Shown here: positions 8,720-17,741 of the stretch, piece by piece | How positions within the stretch are numbered: position 1 is the first letter of the stretch | How the letters are laid out: each line of letters begins with the position of its first letter | NCBI GenBank assembly: GCA_018699735.1 | Contig: JABIRP010000106.1 | Location: 1 to 52,390 of the forward strand | From: Rhodospirillaceae bacterium | GTDB taxonomy: Bacteria > Pseudomonadota > Alphaproteobacteria > Thalassobaculales > Thalassobaculaceae | DNA length: 52,390 bases | Reading direction: 5' to 3' | Translations under genes and position numbers: made by a program | The notes under the pieces: model-generated | Told to the model about the DNA's origin: nothing | The model's input: only the letters and a program-made list of their open reading frames with translations | The model's database searches: none

Positions 8720-10152
8720 TTGGTGGAGCTCGCTGGGTATGACTTAGTCTGCTTATAGAGCGACCGAAAGGTCCTACCTTGAGTAACCGGGAGATCGCGC
8801 ACCGATGTCCAGCCCCCCGCCAAAGGTAGTGACGTCACGACTCCCTGACCCCACCCGAGATTTGCAATCGCCCGCGCTACCAGACCGGTAACCGCGCCAT
8901 AAAGCCTCGGCCGCGTGGCCAGAAACCGCCACAATCGCAGTCCCCATCGGGTCGCTTTGGGAGAGATGCCCCGTTCATGTTCTCGGGTCCGATAGGCTCG
9001 CATTAGCTGCGGCAAGGGAATACGCATCGGGCAGACTTCTTCGCATTTTCCACAAAATGTCGAGGCGTTTGGTAGGTGGCCCGCCTGATCGATGCCGATC
9101 AAGGTCGGCGTCAAGATCGCCCCCATCGGGCCAGGATAAACCCAGCCATAGGCGTGGCCACCGACAGCACCATAAACCGGACAATGATTCATACAGGCCG
9201 AACATCGGATGCAACGCAAGATCTCGCGAAATTCGGTTCCAAGCAGATCGCTTCGGCCATTGTCCAGAAGAACGACGTGGTATTCCTCTGGTCCATCCAG
9301 ATCCTCTTTGCGCTTAGGGCCCGAGGACAAGGTAGTGTAAACCGAAAACTCCTGACCGGTCGCCGATCTGGCAAGCAGGCGCAGGATTGTCGCCATATCC
9401 TCCATCGTCGGCACGATTTTTTCCAGGCTGGCGATGACGACATGGGCTTTGGCAAGAGTTTGCGTCAGATCGCCATTGCCTTCGTTGGTAACGATTGTAC
9501 TGGTTCCGGTTTCGGCGACTAGGAAATTGGCGCCCGTGATGCCAACATCGGCGTCAAAATACTCTTGGCGCAGCATGGTACGCGCCTCATCGGTCAAATC
9601 ACGCGGCTCATCAAGCGGGCGGTCCGCCGGCAACTCAGTGTGGGCCTCACGAAACGCCTCGATAACCTGATCCTTGGTCACATGAATTGCTGGCGCAATT
9701 ATGTGGCTCGGCGGCTCCTTGCGCAGTTGAATGATATATTCGCCAAGATCGGTCTCGACAGGCCGAATGTCGTGCTCTTCCAAGTAATCATTGAGGGCGA
9801 TTTCCTCAGCGATCATGGATTTGCCCTTGGTTACCGACCTTGCGTTCAGTCGTTGACAAATTTCCAGGATCGTCTGTCGCGCGTCTTGCGGCGTTTCGCA
9901 CCAATGCACCTGACCGCCATTGGCCACAACCCGCTCCTCGAAGCGCTCAAGATAGAAATCGAGATGCTCGAGCGTGTGGTTCTTGATGTCGCGCGCGGTG
10001 TCTCGTAAGGCATCAAACTCGGGCAACCGCGAGATCGCCTGGGCCCGGTTGACTGGAAACCCGCCGCGCATCTTGGACAGCGCTTGCCTGAGTGTTGGGT
10101 TGGCGAGCGCTTCGTGCACATTTTCGGGGAATTGGTGGGATGTTGCGCGCAT
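8716..10152 (-). CDS. lutB: Lactate utilization iron-sulfur protein LutB
   Basis: LutB is the large subunit of the lactate-oxidising LutABC complex. The 478-residue protein has a LUD domain (about 60-305, with ANFLVAETGTSTIVTNEGNGDLT) and a ferredoxin-like part. Cys314, 317, 320 and 324 (CIRCSACMNHCPVYG) and Cys367, 370 and 374 (CGKCEEVCPM) should hold two 4Fe-4S clusters. The C-terminal tail (about 390-478) is basic and aromatic. Its start shares a base with the lutA stop (10152), so the three genes are tightly coupled. Confidence 0.96.
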   Translation of the reverse strand: MRATSHQFPENVHEALANPTLRQALSKMRGGFPVNRAQAISRLPEFDALRDTARDIKNHTLEHLDFYLERFEERVVANGGQVHWCETPQDARQTILEICQRLNARSVTKGKSMIAEEIALNDYLEEHDIRPVETDLGEYIIQLRKEPPSHIIAPAIHVTKDQVIEAFREAHTELPADRPLDEPRDLTDEARTMLRQEYFDADVGITGANFLVAETGTSTIVTNEGNGDLTQTLAKAHVVIASLEKIVPTMEDMATILRLLARSATGQEFSVYTTLSSGPKRKEDLDGPEEYHVVLLDNGRSDLLGTEFREILRCIRCSACMNHCPVYGAVGGHAYGWVYPGPMGAILTPTLIGIDQAGHLPNASTFCGKCEEVCPMRIPLPQLMRAYRTREHERGISPKATRWGLRLWRFLATRPRLYGAVTGLVARAIANLGWGQGVVTSLPLAGGWTSVRDLPVTQGRTFRSLYKQTKSYPASSTK

Positions 10153-10946
10153 CAGACCTCCGCCTCCCCGAAACCTGGCTCCCCGATAGCCGGCTCATCA
10201 ACCATGCCAGCCAGCACCTCTGCAACGTGGCGGACTTGGACCGGCGAGCCCTGGCGTTTCAACTTACCCGCAATGTTGAGTAGGCACCCGAGATCACCAG
10301 CCAATACCATCCCGGCTCCGCTCTCGCCCGCCCTGGTAACCTTGTCGGTCACCATATGATCAGAAATTTCCGGGTATTTGATACAGAAGGTGCCGCCAAA
10401 GCCGCAACAAACCTCGCTATCCTCCATCTCGACCAATTCCAGGCCTTCGACTGAACCAAGCAGTTCGCGGGGTTGCTCTTTGATGCCAAGCTCACGAAGC
10501 CCCGAGCACGAATCGTGATAAGTCACCTGGCCCTCGAATTGCGCGGATACCGCTTTGACCCCGAGCACATCGACCAGAAAACTCGTTAGCTCGTGAGTTC
10601 GCCCGGCCAAAGTCTCAGCCCGCCGGGCCATTTCTGGCTCATCCGAAAACAGATGTGGATAGTGCTCCTTGAGCATCCCGGCGCACGACCCGGATGGTGC
10701 CACCACATGGTCATAGCCCTCAAAAATCTCGATCGTCCGCCGTGCAAGCGCTCTGGCGCTTTCGGTGTCGCCTGAATTATAGCCCGGCTGGCCGCAGCAG
10801 GTCTGGGCCTCCGGGGCCTCGACGACACACCCCGCCGCCTCCAGCAGCTTGATGGCTGCAAATCCGACACTCGGACGAAACAAATCGGCGAGGCAAGTGA
10901 CAAACAAGCCAACAGTTGGTTGGGGATGGGAGCCGGTCTCGCGCAC
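10152..10946 (-). CDS. lutA: Lactate utilization protein LutA (CCG-domain iron-sulfur subunit)
   Basis: LutA belongs to the heterodisulfide-reductase-like CCG family and completes the LutABC L-lactate dehydrogenase. Two cysteine-rich CCG motifs are clear: QTCCGQPGYNSGD and VCCGFGGTFCIKYPEIS. The start is uncertain. GTG 10946 has GAGGAAGG 9 nt upstream and leaves only 12 residues before the family N terminus VGLFVTCLADLFRP. ATG 10988 and TTG 11012 are possible but lack a good ribosome site. It lies downstream of mltA on the same strand. Confidence 0.92.
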   Translation of the reverse strand: MRETGSHPQPTVGLFVTCLADLFRPSVGFAAIKLLEAAGCVVEAPEAQTCCGQPGYNSGDTESARALARRTIEIFEGYDHVVAPSGSCAGMLKEHYPHLFSDEPEMARRAETLAGRTHELTSFLVDVLGVKAVSAQFEGQVTYHDSCSGLRELGIKEQPRELLGSVEGLELVEMEDSEVCCGFGGTFCIKYPEISDHMVTDKVTRAGESGAGMVLAGDLGCLLNIAGKLKRQGSPVQVRHVAEVLAGMVDEPAIGEPGFGEAEV

Positions 10947-11042
10947 AGGCAAGATCCTTCCTCGATTGGGAGCGGGCGGCGCTAACATGCTGTTTGATGC
11001 CCTGCTTGGCAAGCCAGGCCTGAGCCCATGTCGACAAATGCG

Positions 11043-12233
11043 CTAATTCGCCAGCGCCACCGAAAGACTGCGGGGCAAAATCAAATACAATGACCCCTCG
11101 GCCGCCATTCCACCGGCCAGATCTGCCGCCTGCGGCCCGTGGCCCCAAAAAACATCACCCCGGATCGCGCCCTGGATCGCGCCCCCGGTATCTTGAGCGA
11201 CCATAAGCCGTGCAAGTTTGCGGCCGGTTTCATCCCCATGATCGGCAACAAGCCAGATCGGGGCACCAAGCGGCAACTGTGTGCGATCAACCGCAAGGCT
11301 TCGCCCCGGAGTCAAAGGCACACCTTGCGCACCGAGCGGGCCTTCACCCTGGTTTTCTCGGAAAAAGATAAATGACGGATTACGGTTCATCACGGCCCGC
11401 ATCTGTTCCGGATGGTCTGCCAACCAGGTCCGGATCGCGGCCATCGACATGTCTTCACGGCGAACATGGCCCTTTTCAATCAGATGCCGGCCGATTGCAA
11501 AATACGCATGTCCGTTCTGCCCATCATATCCGACCCTGAGAACCCGGCCATCGGCCAGTCGTACCCGGCCGGAACCTTGAATATGAAGGAAGAACGCATC
11601 GATCGGATCGGCGAGCCATGCCAGCGGTTCAGCTCGGCCGACCAGTGATCCGGCGGCAATTTCCGCACGGCTGTCATAGGGCACCAACCGCCCGCCCTTA
11701 ACCCGGCCAGCAATCCGTTTTCCGCGCAGCCCCTTTCGCCATTTCCCGAGCTCGACCTGAACGAGATCAGCTGGGCGGCGATAAAGTGGCACCTCAAATC
11801 CGCCTTCTCTGCGGATCGAGCCGGCGATCTCAGGTTCATAATAGCCCGTGAACAGACCCTTTTCAGTCGTCCCTACCCGCACCAGGTAGGGTTGGAACCA
11901 AGCCTCAAGGTAGGCACGAGCACTTCCCTCGGTGGGGCTGCCTGTCGGCAAGGCATTACAGGACGGTAACCAGTCGCCAACACGCCCGCCGATCGGCGCA
12001 GGCGTCACGGCCGTCGATGCATCGCGCTTCGCCAAGAGCGCACAACTTCGCGCCAGTGCTGGCAACGCTTTGGCGACACTGTCTTGGGTCCATCCAGGTA
12101 AGTCTGAGAATTTGACCGCTGATAACCGAACTGGCGCATCAGTGGCAGTCTTGTCGGAACCCGGTATTTCACCAACCGGCGAGGTACACGCAGATACCAG
12201 GATTAAAGCGGCACACAGCCATCCGCGCGCCAT
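11043..12233 (-). CDS. mltA: Membrane-bound lytic murein transglycosylase A (lipoprotein)
   Basis: MltA cleaves peptidoglycan glycan strands to 1,6-anhydro products at the inner face of the outer membrane. From ATG 12233 the 396-residue protein starts with a lipoprotein signal, MARGWLCAALILVSAC, with the lipid-modified Cys at 16. Family motifs follow: LFTGYYEPEIAGS, HIQGSGRVRLADG, GYDGQNGHAYFAIGR and the 3D-domain block VAQDTGGAIQGAIRGDVFWG. ATG 12275, which overlaps the Tim44 stop as ATGA, would add 14 residues, but AGAGGA abuts that ATG without spacing. The gene is coupled to the Tim44 gene upstream. Confidence 0.95.
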   Translation of the reverse strand: MARGWLCAALILVSACTSPVGEIPGSDKTATDAPVRLSAVKFSDLPGWTQDSVAKALPALARSCALLAKRDASTAVTPAPIGGRVGDWLPSCNALPTGSPTEGSARAYLEAWFQPYLVRVGTTEKGLFTGYYEPEIAGSIRREGGFEVPLYRRPADLVQVELGKWRKGLRGKRIAGRVKGGRLVPYDSRAEIAAGSLVGRAEPLAWLADPIDAFFLHIQGSGRVRLADGRVLRVGYDGQNGHAYFAIGRHLIEKGHVRREDMSMAAIRTWLADHPEQMRAVMNRNPSFIFFRENQGEGPLGAQGVPLTPGRSLAVDRTQLPLGAPIWLVADHGDETGRKLARLMVAQDTGGAIQGAIRGDVFWGHGPQAADLAGGMAAEGSLYLILPRSLSVALAN

Positions 12234-12271
12234 TGTCCCGCGCCAGGGTGCGGTCGAGATCGCTCTCGGGA

Positions 12272-12955
12272 TCATTCCTCTGGCGAGCGTGTGGCGACCA
12301 ACTGCCAGTTCGGATCACCAGAGTGGGTATCGCGGGCGAATGTCCAAAGGTCTGTAATGGTCTCGATCCGATCAGGGTCGCCGTCTATAAGCTCACCCGC
12401 CGCATCCCGGGTTGCTTTGACCTGATCACTGACGAATTCGACCGTTACGTGGGCCTGGCTGCCCTTCATGGTCACGTCCATAACGTCGGCCGACTTGACG
12501 AAGGCAACGCGGGTTTCTTGGGTTTCGCCCGCCGCCTCTCTTTCATCGATCGCCGCCTCGAAACCGGCCCCAAGGTCATCACCAAGAAGTGGGAGCAGCG
12601 TGTCGCGATCGCCAGCCGCAAAGCTAAATACGATCATCTCAAACGCGCTCTTGGCGCCGCCGAGAAATTCGCGCTCGTCAAAGGAAGGGTCGGCAGTTTT
12701 CAGCTGCATCATACCGCTGAGCGAATCATCGTTTTCCGCATCTTCGCCATTCGCTTGTTGGTCATCATCGCGATCGGGCAGAGCGATGACATTGTCATTC
12801 TCTGCATCGTCATCGGCTTCCTGCTGAAACGGGTCTCCTCGGCGCGGCTCATGCCCGGTCCGACGCCCAAGCACACCGCGCAGTCGCAGAATCAGGAATC
12901 CCGCGATCATCGCGAAGACGATTATGTCGAGAAATGCGAAGCCTTCGCCCATCAT
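12272..12955 (-). CDS. Tim44/TimA-domain inner-membrane protein
   Basis: The 227-residue protein has one N-terminal membrane helix (about residues 7-25, FAFLDIIVFAMIAGFLILRL). An acidic linker (about 45-80) follows, then a Tim44-like C-terminal domain with EREFLGGAKSAFEMIVFSFAAGDRDTLLPLL and ending TDLWTFARD. Tim44-like proteins of alphaproteobacteria are ancestral relatives of the mitochondrial import factor; their bacterial role is not settled. It is the first gene of the minus-strand run that continues into mltA and diverges from fxsA. Confidence 0.93.
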   Translation of the reverse strand: MMGEGFAFLDIIVFAMIAGFLILRLRGVLGRRTGHEPRRGDPFQQEADDDAENDNVIALPDRDDDQQANGEDAENDDSLSGMMQLKTADPSFDEREFLGGAKSAFEMIVFSFAAGDRDTLLPLLGDDLGAGFEAAIDEREAAGETQETRVAFVKSADVMDVTMKGSQAHVTVEFVSDQVKATRDAAGELIDGDPDRIETITDLWTFARDTHSGDPNWQLVATRSPEE

Positions 12956-13122
12956 ATACTCACTGAACGGCCCCGGCTGGACCCTTGGTCAACCATGCAC
13001 TAATTATCATGAACCCGGTTAGTCTTTTGCGTCGCTAATTATAGCTCTGCCATCCCGGTATCCGCACGTGCAATTAAACGGTACAGCACCATAGATAGGC
13101 TGTCACTTTTGAAAGAGCAAGA
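12956..13122. promoter_or_regulatory. Divergent promoter region between the Tim44 gene and fxsA
   Basis: These 167 bp separate two divergent operons and should carry both promoters. An 8-bp direct repeat CTAATTAT occurs at 13000-13007 and 13035-13042. I could not pick convincing -35/-10 pairs. Confidence 0.4.
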
Positions 13123-13671
13123 ATGGGTCTAATCATCCTCGCCACAATCCTTTCGGTTCCAGTCGTCGAAATCGCCGTATTTATCGAAGCCGGCAACCGT
13201 GTTGGGGTCTGGCCAACGGTTGGCGGCGTGATCCTAACCGCGATTATCGGCACGGCTTTGTTTCGACATCAAGGGCTAGGCCTCATCGCCCGCGCACGAT
13301 CCAATCTGGAAGCAGGCCAGATGCCCCTTCGCGAGGTTGTTGACGGCTTGGGTCTGCTGATTGCTGGCATTTTGCTGCTCATCCCGGGATTTGTCACCGA
13401 TGCGCTTGGGTTTCTGCTCTTCGTGCCACCGATTCGGATCCTCGCAGTTGCCGGCCTCATTAAGCGCGTCATGCGCTCTGGGCAGGCCCATGTTCACATG
13501 AGTGCCGATACCGGGGGCTTCAACGCGCATCAGCCGAACAACTCTTCTGGCCCGATCATAGATGGTGATTTTGTTGACCTGGGCGAGCCGGAACGCGGCA
13601 CGTTGGTACATAAGGAAGACGGCCAATCACCCGAGAACCAAAACGACCAACAACCAAGGAAGCCAGAATGA
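13123..13671 (+). CDS. fxsA: FxsA-family membrane protein
   Basis: The 182-residue cytoplasmic-membrane protein has hydrophobic stretches at about 2-22, 28-46 and 73-98 and the family pattern LSVPVVEIAVFIEAG, GTALFRHQG and LLLIPGFVTDALGFLLFVPPIR. The C-terminal about 60 residues are polar and low in complexity. In E. coli extra FxsA relieves exclusion of phage T7 by the F plasmid; its normal role is unknown. Its stop overlaps the ATG of the phosphatase gene (ATGA at 13668). Confidence 0.92.
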   Translation: MGLIILATILSVPVVEIAVFIEAGNRVGVWPTVGGVILTAIIGTALFRHQGLGLIARARSNLEAGQMPLREVVDGLGLLIAGILLLIPGFVTDALGFLLFVPPIRILAVAGLIKRVMRSGQAHVHMSADTGGFNAHQPNNSSGPIIDGDFVDLGEPERGTLVHKEDGQSPENQNDQQPRKPE

Positions 13672-14225
13672 TCCTGTTGCGCCATGGTGAGTCCGAGTTC
13701 AATGTCATTTTCTCCCGCACCCGGGTCGACCCGGGGATTGAAGACCCGAGCTTGACCGAACTTGGGCGCCAGCAGGCTCAAGCCGCCGCTGATGTTTTGC
13801 GAAATCACGATATCAGACGCATCCTAGCGAGCCCATATAGCCGGACACTGCAAACCGCCGAGATCGTCGCTAGAACCTTAGGGGTGCCGGTGGATATCGA
13901 GCCCCGGGTCCGCGAGCACAAACATTTCATATGCGACACCGGAACACCGACAAGTCAGCTCGCGGCAAACTGGCCGGACTGGCGGTTCGATGCCCTGGCC
14001 GAACAATGGTGGCCGGAAGACAGCGAGACGGACGAAGACGTGCGCAGTCGCGCCGGAGACTTTCTGGCTGACATCGAACAGATATCCGAGTGGCGCCACG
14101 TGGCCGCAATCACGCATTGGGGCTTCATTCGCGGAATGACCGGTCTACGCGTGATCAATTGCACGGCTGTACGTATCGACGCCAGCGGCGGCGCGGTAGT
14201 TGTCCACTCCCCACTTCCATGCTAG
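13668..14225 (+). CDS. Histidine phosphatase (phosphoglycerate-mutase-like) protein
   Basis: The 185-residue protein has the histidine-phosphatase signature LLRHGESEFN, with the phospho-accepting His6, the second arginine block ASPYSRTLQTAEIVA, and the late histidine in VAAITHWGFIRGM. That makes it a member of the branch 1 phosphatase/mutase family. The substrate is unknown. It is coupled to fxsA by a 4-base overlap and followed by secB after 45 bp. Confidence 0.92.
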   Translation: MILLRHGESEFNVIFSRTRVDPGIEDPSLTELGRQQAQAAADVLRNHDIRRILASPYSRTLQTAEIVARTLGVPVDIEPRVREHKHFICDTGTPTSQLAANWPDWRFDALAEQWWPEDSETDEDVRSRAGDFLADIEQISEWRHVAAITHWGFIRGMTGLRVINCTAVRIDASGGAVVVHSPLPC

Positions 14226-14270
14226 GCACCGGGTGAGTATTCCCATTTCAATGACCAACGAGACGCGGAT

Positions 14271-14831
14271 ATGAGCGAAGAGACTTCAGGTGACGGTGGC
14301 GGCCAGAATGAAGCAGCGGTTCTGCCGTTGGTGGTGAACGCCCAATACGTCAAGGATCTGTCGTTCGAGAACCCGAGGGCTCCGATGAGCCTACAGCAGA
14401 GCGAAGAGGCGCCGCGCATTGATGTCAATGTGGATGTGCAAGCCACCCGGCTCGGCGAAACCAACTATGAGGTCATCCTGGCGCTGACAGCCACAGCGAA
14501 TAGCGGCGATGACAAAGTATTTCTGGTCGAGCTTAGCTATGGCGGCCTGTTCACTTTGGGTGGGATCCCAGAGGAACACATCCAGCCGGTTTTGCTAATC
14601 GAGTGCCCGCGGTTGCTCTTCCCGTTCGCACGGGCGGTTATCGCGGATATGACCCGTGATGGCGGTTTCGCGCCGCTGATGATCCAGCCCGTCGATTTCG
14701 CCGAAATGTATCGGCGCTCGCAACAGCCACCACAGGAAGCCCCCGTTGAAAATGCCCCGGCTGGCGACACCCCGGCTGGTGACGCCCCGGCTGGCGATGC
14801 CTTGGCTGGCGACCCGCAAGGCAACGCCTAA
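14271..14831 (+). CDS. secB: Protein-export chaperone SecB
   Basis: SecB keeps preproteins unfolded and hands them to SecA. The 186-residue protein has the conserved core (about 20-150: YVKDLSFENPRAP, LTATA, VELSYGGLFTLG, LLIECPRLLFPFARAVIADMTRDGGFAPLMIQPVDFAEMY). Beyond Arg149 it carries a C-terminal tail made of repeated PAGDx units. That tail is unrelated to the usual short SecB end that binds SecA zinc. It is convergent with dnaQ across 15 bp. Confidence 0.96.
   Translation: MSEETSGDGGGQNEAAVLPLVVNAQYVKDLSFENPRAPMSLQQSEEAPRIDVNVDVQATRLGETNYEVILALTATANSGDDKVFLVELSYGGLFTLGGIPEEHIQPVLLIECPRLLFPFARAVIADMTRDGGFAPLMIQPVDFAEMYRRSQQPPQEAPVENAPAGDTPAGDAPAGDALAGDPQGNA
14757..14816 (+). repeat. In-frame 15-bp tandem repeat in the secB 3' end (4 units)
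   Basis: Four 15-bp units start at 14757 (CCGGCTGGCGACACC), 14772, 14787 and 14802, and encode PAGDT, PAGDA, PAGDA and LAGDP. The units differ by one to five bases. Confidence 0.9.
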
Positions 14832-14846
14832 CCCATTCAAGCGGCG

Positions 14847-15524
14847 TTACTCACGCGTCCAGATCGGGTCTTTGATTTCATTTAACAAGGCTTGATGAGC
14901 CTCCAGCTCTGCTGGATCGGGCGCATGTGGACGTGGCTCGCGTGCGCGGGTCTCTGCTATTTCCTTCGACTCTGAAACAATTGCGTCCCGTTTCAACTCA
15001 AAGCCCGGTTGCCGACCCCCGATAAGTTCCAGATAGACTGACGCCAAAAGATCAGAATCAATCAGGGCACCGTGTAGATCGCGGCCGGAATTGTCGATCT
15101 CGAACCGGCGACAAAGAGCATCCAGACTGGCTTGGGCGCCCGGATATTTCCGCCGGGCCATCTGCAGCGTATCGATTGCCCGTTCAATGGGAAGCTCATC
15201 CATTTCCAGGCGACGCAACTCAGCATTCAGGAAACCAATATCAAAGCGAGCGTTGTGAATGATCAGCGCGTCGTTGGCTATAAAGGTGAGGAAGCTTTCG
15301 GCAATTTCTTCAAATTTTGGTTTTGATTCGAGAAATTCATCTGACAATCCGTGCACTTCAAACGCACCGACATCCACCGCGCGTTCAGGGTTGATGTAGA
15401 CATGGAAACTCTCGCCCGTCGGAAGATGGTTCAAGAGTTCAAGCGCACCAATTTCGATTACGCGATGACCATGAAGCGGATCTAGGCCCGTTGTTTCGGT
15501 ATCCAGAACGATTTCTCTGATCAT
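14847..15524 (-). CDS. dnaQ: DNA polymerase III epsilon subunit (3'-5' exonuclease) DnaQ
   Basis: DnaQ is the proofreading exonuclease of the replicase. The 225-residue protein has the DEDDh motifs: Asp8 and Glu10 in [24 protein letters not shown], and [17 protein letters not shown] with the catalytic His. The C-terminal about 50 residues, which would bind the alpha subunit, are polar and [14 protein letters not shown] ends the protein. Its ATG overlaps the coaE stop (15521-15524). This cluster is typical of the alphaproteobacterial origin region. Confidence 0.97.
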   Translation of the reverse strand: MIREIVLDTETTGLDPLHGHRVIEIGALELLNHLPTGESFHVYINPERAVDVGAFEVHGLSDEFLESKPKFEEIAESFLTFIANDALIIHNARFDIGFLNAELRRLEMDELPIERAIDTLQMARRKYPGAQASLDALCRRFEIDNSGRDLHGALIDSDLLASVYLELIGGRQPGFELKRDAIVSESKEIAETRAREPRPHAPDPAELEAHQALLNEIKDPIWTRE

Positions 15525-16150
15525 CGCCTGATCCTTTTGCGTGAACCGGAAAGGTCCCGGGTTTGCCGTGAAGCCTGCCGTAAAACCTGCCGCAATCGTC
15601 GATAAGTGAAAGCATACCCCAACCCGGTTTCAATTACCCAATCGGCACGGCGGCGTTTCTCGTAGTCGGGTGTTTGGCGCGCCAAAATAGCGTCGAGCTT
15701 TTCTTGGGTCATGCCAGGGCGACGCAAAACTCTCTGACGTTGCAGGAAGGTCGGGGCACTGACCACAATCACCCCATCACACCGCGCATCTCCACCGGTC
15801 TCAAACAACAACGGCACATCAAGAACTGCCAAGGGATGCCCTGCACGACTATGCCGTTTCAGGAAGGCGTCCCGATCTCGGCCGACCAGCGGATGTACGA
15901 TCCGCTCAAGGCGAGTTAGCGCTTCCGGCTTTCCAACTACACACGATGAAAGCACCGTTCGGTCGACAGCTCCATCGACCACTGCGTCGGGAAACGCGGC
16001 ACCAACCGGTTCAACCGCGGCGCCACCGGATGAAAACAGACGATGGACACAAGCATCAGCGTCATGCACCGGCACACCCAACCGACGCAGCATGCTGGCG
16101 GTGGTCGATTTACCCATCCCGATTGATCCTGTGAGCCCTAATACGATCAT
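15521..16150 (-). CDS. coaE: Dephospho-CoA kinase CoaE
   Basis: CoaE phosphorylates dephospho-CoA in the last step of CoA synthesis. The 209-residue protein has the P-loop [12 protein letters not shown] (residues 5-16), [12 protein letters not shown] for the acceptor site, and [11 protein letters not shown]. The C-terminal tail carries an [12 protein letters not shown] repeat encoded by 12-bp units and a basic end. It lies 4 nt after maf and overlaps dnaQ by 4 nt. Confidence 0.96.
   Translation of the reverse strand: MIVLGLTGSIGMGKSTTASMLRRLGVPVHDADACVHRLFSSGGAAVEPVGAAFPDAVVDGAVDRTVLSSCVVGKPEALTRLERIVHPLVGRDRDAFLKRHSRAGHPLAVLDVPLLFETGGDARCDGVIVVSAPTFLQRQRVLRRPGMTQEKLDAILARQTPDYEKRRRADWVIETGLGYAFTYRRLRQVLRQASRQTRDLSGSRKRIRR
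15559..15594 (-). repeat. In-frame 12-bp tandem repeat in the coaE 3' end (about 3 units)
   Basis: Diverged 12-bp units encode RQVL, RQAS and RQTR near the CoaE C terminus. CGTGAAGCCTGC (15567) and CGTAAAACCTGC (15579) are the clearest copies on the plus strand. It is weaker than the other repeats in this window. Confidence 0.55.
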
Positions 16151-16154
16151 TGTC

Positions 16155-16787
16155 TTACCCCGGCACGATTTCGCGCCGCCGAAGGAATATCAACAATTCC
16201 AACAGCGGTAAGCCGAGAATGGAGAAATAATCGCCTTCTATGCGGGCAAATAGCTGTGCTCCCAAACCCTCCAGATGATAGACGCCGACCGAGCCGAACA
16301 CCTCTGGACCGGCGGCATCAAGGTACGCCTCAATGAAACTTTCGTCTAAGTCCCGCATAGTCAGCACTGGAACTGAGACATGACGCCAAAGCTGTTCACC
16401 GGCCTGGTAGACGGTCACTGCTGCCAGCAACCGGTGACGCCGCCCGGACAATTGCTTTAATTGGCGAACAGCGGCCGCACGATCAGCCGGCTTTTCGAAC
16501 CAATCCCCATCGCATTCGAGAATTTGATCGGAGCCAATTACCAGCGCCTTCGGGTGAAGCCTGGATACGTGCAGTGCTTTCAACTCGGCCAGTTGTACGG
16601 CCGCCTGCTCCGGCGATGATCCGGCGGCGCGGGCACTGTCACGAACCGGGGCCTCATCTACGTCCGCCGGTATAACTTCGAAGTCGAGGCCCGCTGCTCG
16701 AAGGATGCTCGCCCTATGAACACTACCTGACGCCAGGATTACCGAGACTTCACCCGCACGGGGTCCCAACAGCAGCGGATTGGTCAT
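16155..16787 (-). CDS. maf: Maf-family nucleoside triphosphate pyrophosphatase
   Basis: Maf proteins hydrolyse non-canonical or surplus nucleoside triphosphates to the monophosphate. The 210-residue protein shows the family motifs [37 protein letters not shown] with the catalytic acid, [33 protein letters not shown]. Its ATG immediately follows the ppsR stop without a gap, and coaE follows 4 nt after it. Confidence 0.95.
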   Translation of the reverse strand: MTNPLLLGPRAGEVSVILASGSVHRASILRAAGLDFEVIPADVDEAPVRDSARAAGSSPEQAAVQLAELKALHVSRLHPKALVIGSDQILECDGDWFEKPADRAAAVRQLKQLSGRRHRLLAAVTVYQAGEQLWRHVSVPVLTMRDLDESFIEAYLDAAGPEVFGSVGVYHLEGLGAQLFARIEGDYFSILGLPLLELLIFLRRREIVPG

Positions 16788-17741
16788 TCAGCTTTCCCGG
16801 CCATGAAACCGCTCATAGCGTTGCAAGACGGCGGCAGCGGTCTCTTCGATCGATCGTCGAGTTACGTTGATCACCGGCCAGCCATTTTTGCTGAACAACC
16901 GCCGGGCCTCGGTTACTTCCTCCTTAACCCGCTCGATATCGACATAGTCGGTTTCTTCTTCTTGTTTCAGCATTAGCATCCGATTTCGTCGGATTTGCGT
17001 GAGGCGTGCCGGGTCATTGGTAAGCCCGATGATGAAGGCGGTGGTGGTGCGCGCGATTTCCTCAGGAACCGGGACACCCGGTACCAGCGGAATATTGGCG
17101 GTCTTGTAGCCTCGATTTGCGAGATAGAGTGAGGTTGGTGTTTTCGATGTTCGAGAGACGCCCAGAATAATGATATCCGCCTGATCCAAGTCATGGGTCA
17201 TCTGCCCATCATCATGGGCAAGGGTGAAATCCATGGCCTCAATGCGGCCGAAATAGGCAGAATCAAGCTCATGCTGTAGGCCCGGACGGCCGCGACTTTC
17301 ACGCCCGAGAAATTTTCCTAAAGTGGCAACCACCGGGTCCAAGACCGAGATACAAGGCACTCCGAGACGACGGCACCCGTCTTCCAGGCGTTGGCGAAGA
17401 TCATCATCAACGATCGTGAACAAAACTGGCCCACGATAGCTGTCGACAGCCGTTAATATTTTCTCGATATGACCTTCGGTTCGAACCAGCGACCAGACGT
17501 GCTCATTAGCGCGAACCCCTTCGAACTGCACCAGGCAAGCCCGTACAACCTGGTGATTGGTCTCACCGGTTGCGTCTGAGACCAGATGCAGGTGGATCTC
17601 ACTTGGTGTTACGATCGGATCGCTCCTGGGGAAAAGTTCTGGGTTGTTTTGGGATAAGCCGACACGAGATCCAAACTTTGAAAAAGACTGCACGTTCCAA
17701 GGAGTCTTCTCCCCGACCTGTCCGGCCTGTGGATATCTCAT
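16788..17741 (-). CDS. ppsR: Pyruvate, phosphate dikinase regulatory protein (DUF299/PSRP); start uncertain
   Basis: PSRP is a bifunctional kinase/pyrophosphorylase that switches pyruvate,phosphate dikinase or PEP synthase off and on. Family motifs are clear: IHLHLVSDATGETNHQV, the P-loop-like ILGVSRTSKTPTSLYLANRG, IPLVPGVPVP, and the C-terminal VINVTRRSIEETAAAV. The coordinates give the longest ATG frame (317 residues), but the first about 42 residues match no part of the family. No ATG, GTG or TTG lies near the domain. AGGAG (17627-17623) stands 7 nt before an in-frame ATC at 17615, which would give the family-like length of 275. GTG 17693 is another option. The gene diverges from hemE. Confidence 0.9.
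   Translation of the reverse strand: MRYPQAGQVGEKTPWNVQSFSKFGSRVGLSQNNPELFPRSDPIVTPSEIHLHLVSDATGETNHQVVRACLVQFEGVRANEHVWSLVRTEGHIEKILTAVDSYRGPVLFTIVDDDLRQRLEDGCRRLGVPCISVLDPVVATLGKFLGRESRGRPGLQHELDSAYFGRIEAMDFTLAHDDGQMTHDLDQADIIILGVSRTSKTPTSLYLANRGYKTANIPLVPGVPVPEEIARTTTAFIIGLTNDPARLTQIRRNRMLMLKQEEETDYVDIERVKEEVTEARRLFSKNGWPVINVTRRSIEETAAAVLQRYERFHGRES

Noticed and set aside
12233-13003. 256-codon plus-strand frame opposite the Tim44 gene and mltA start
   Set aside because: It is antisense to two recognisable genes, has no ribosome site or family-like motifs, and matches the antisense bias of high-GC DNA.
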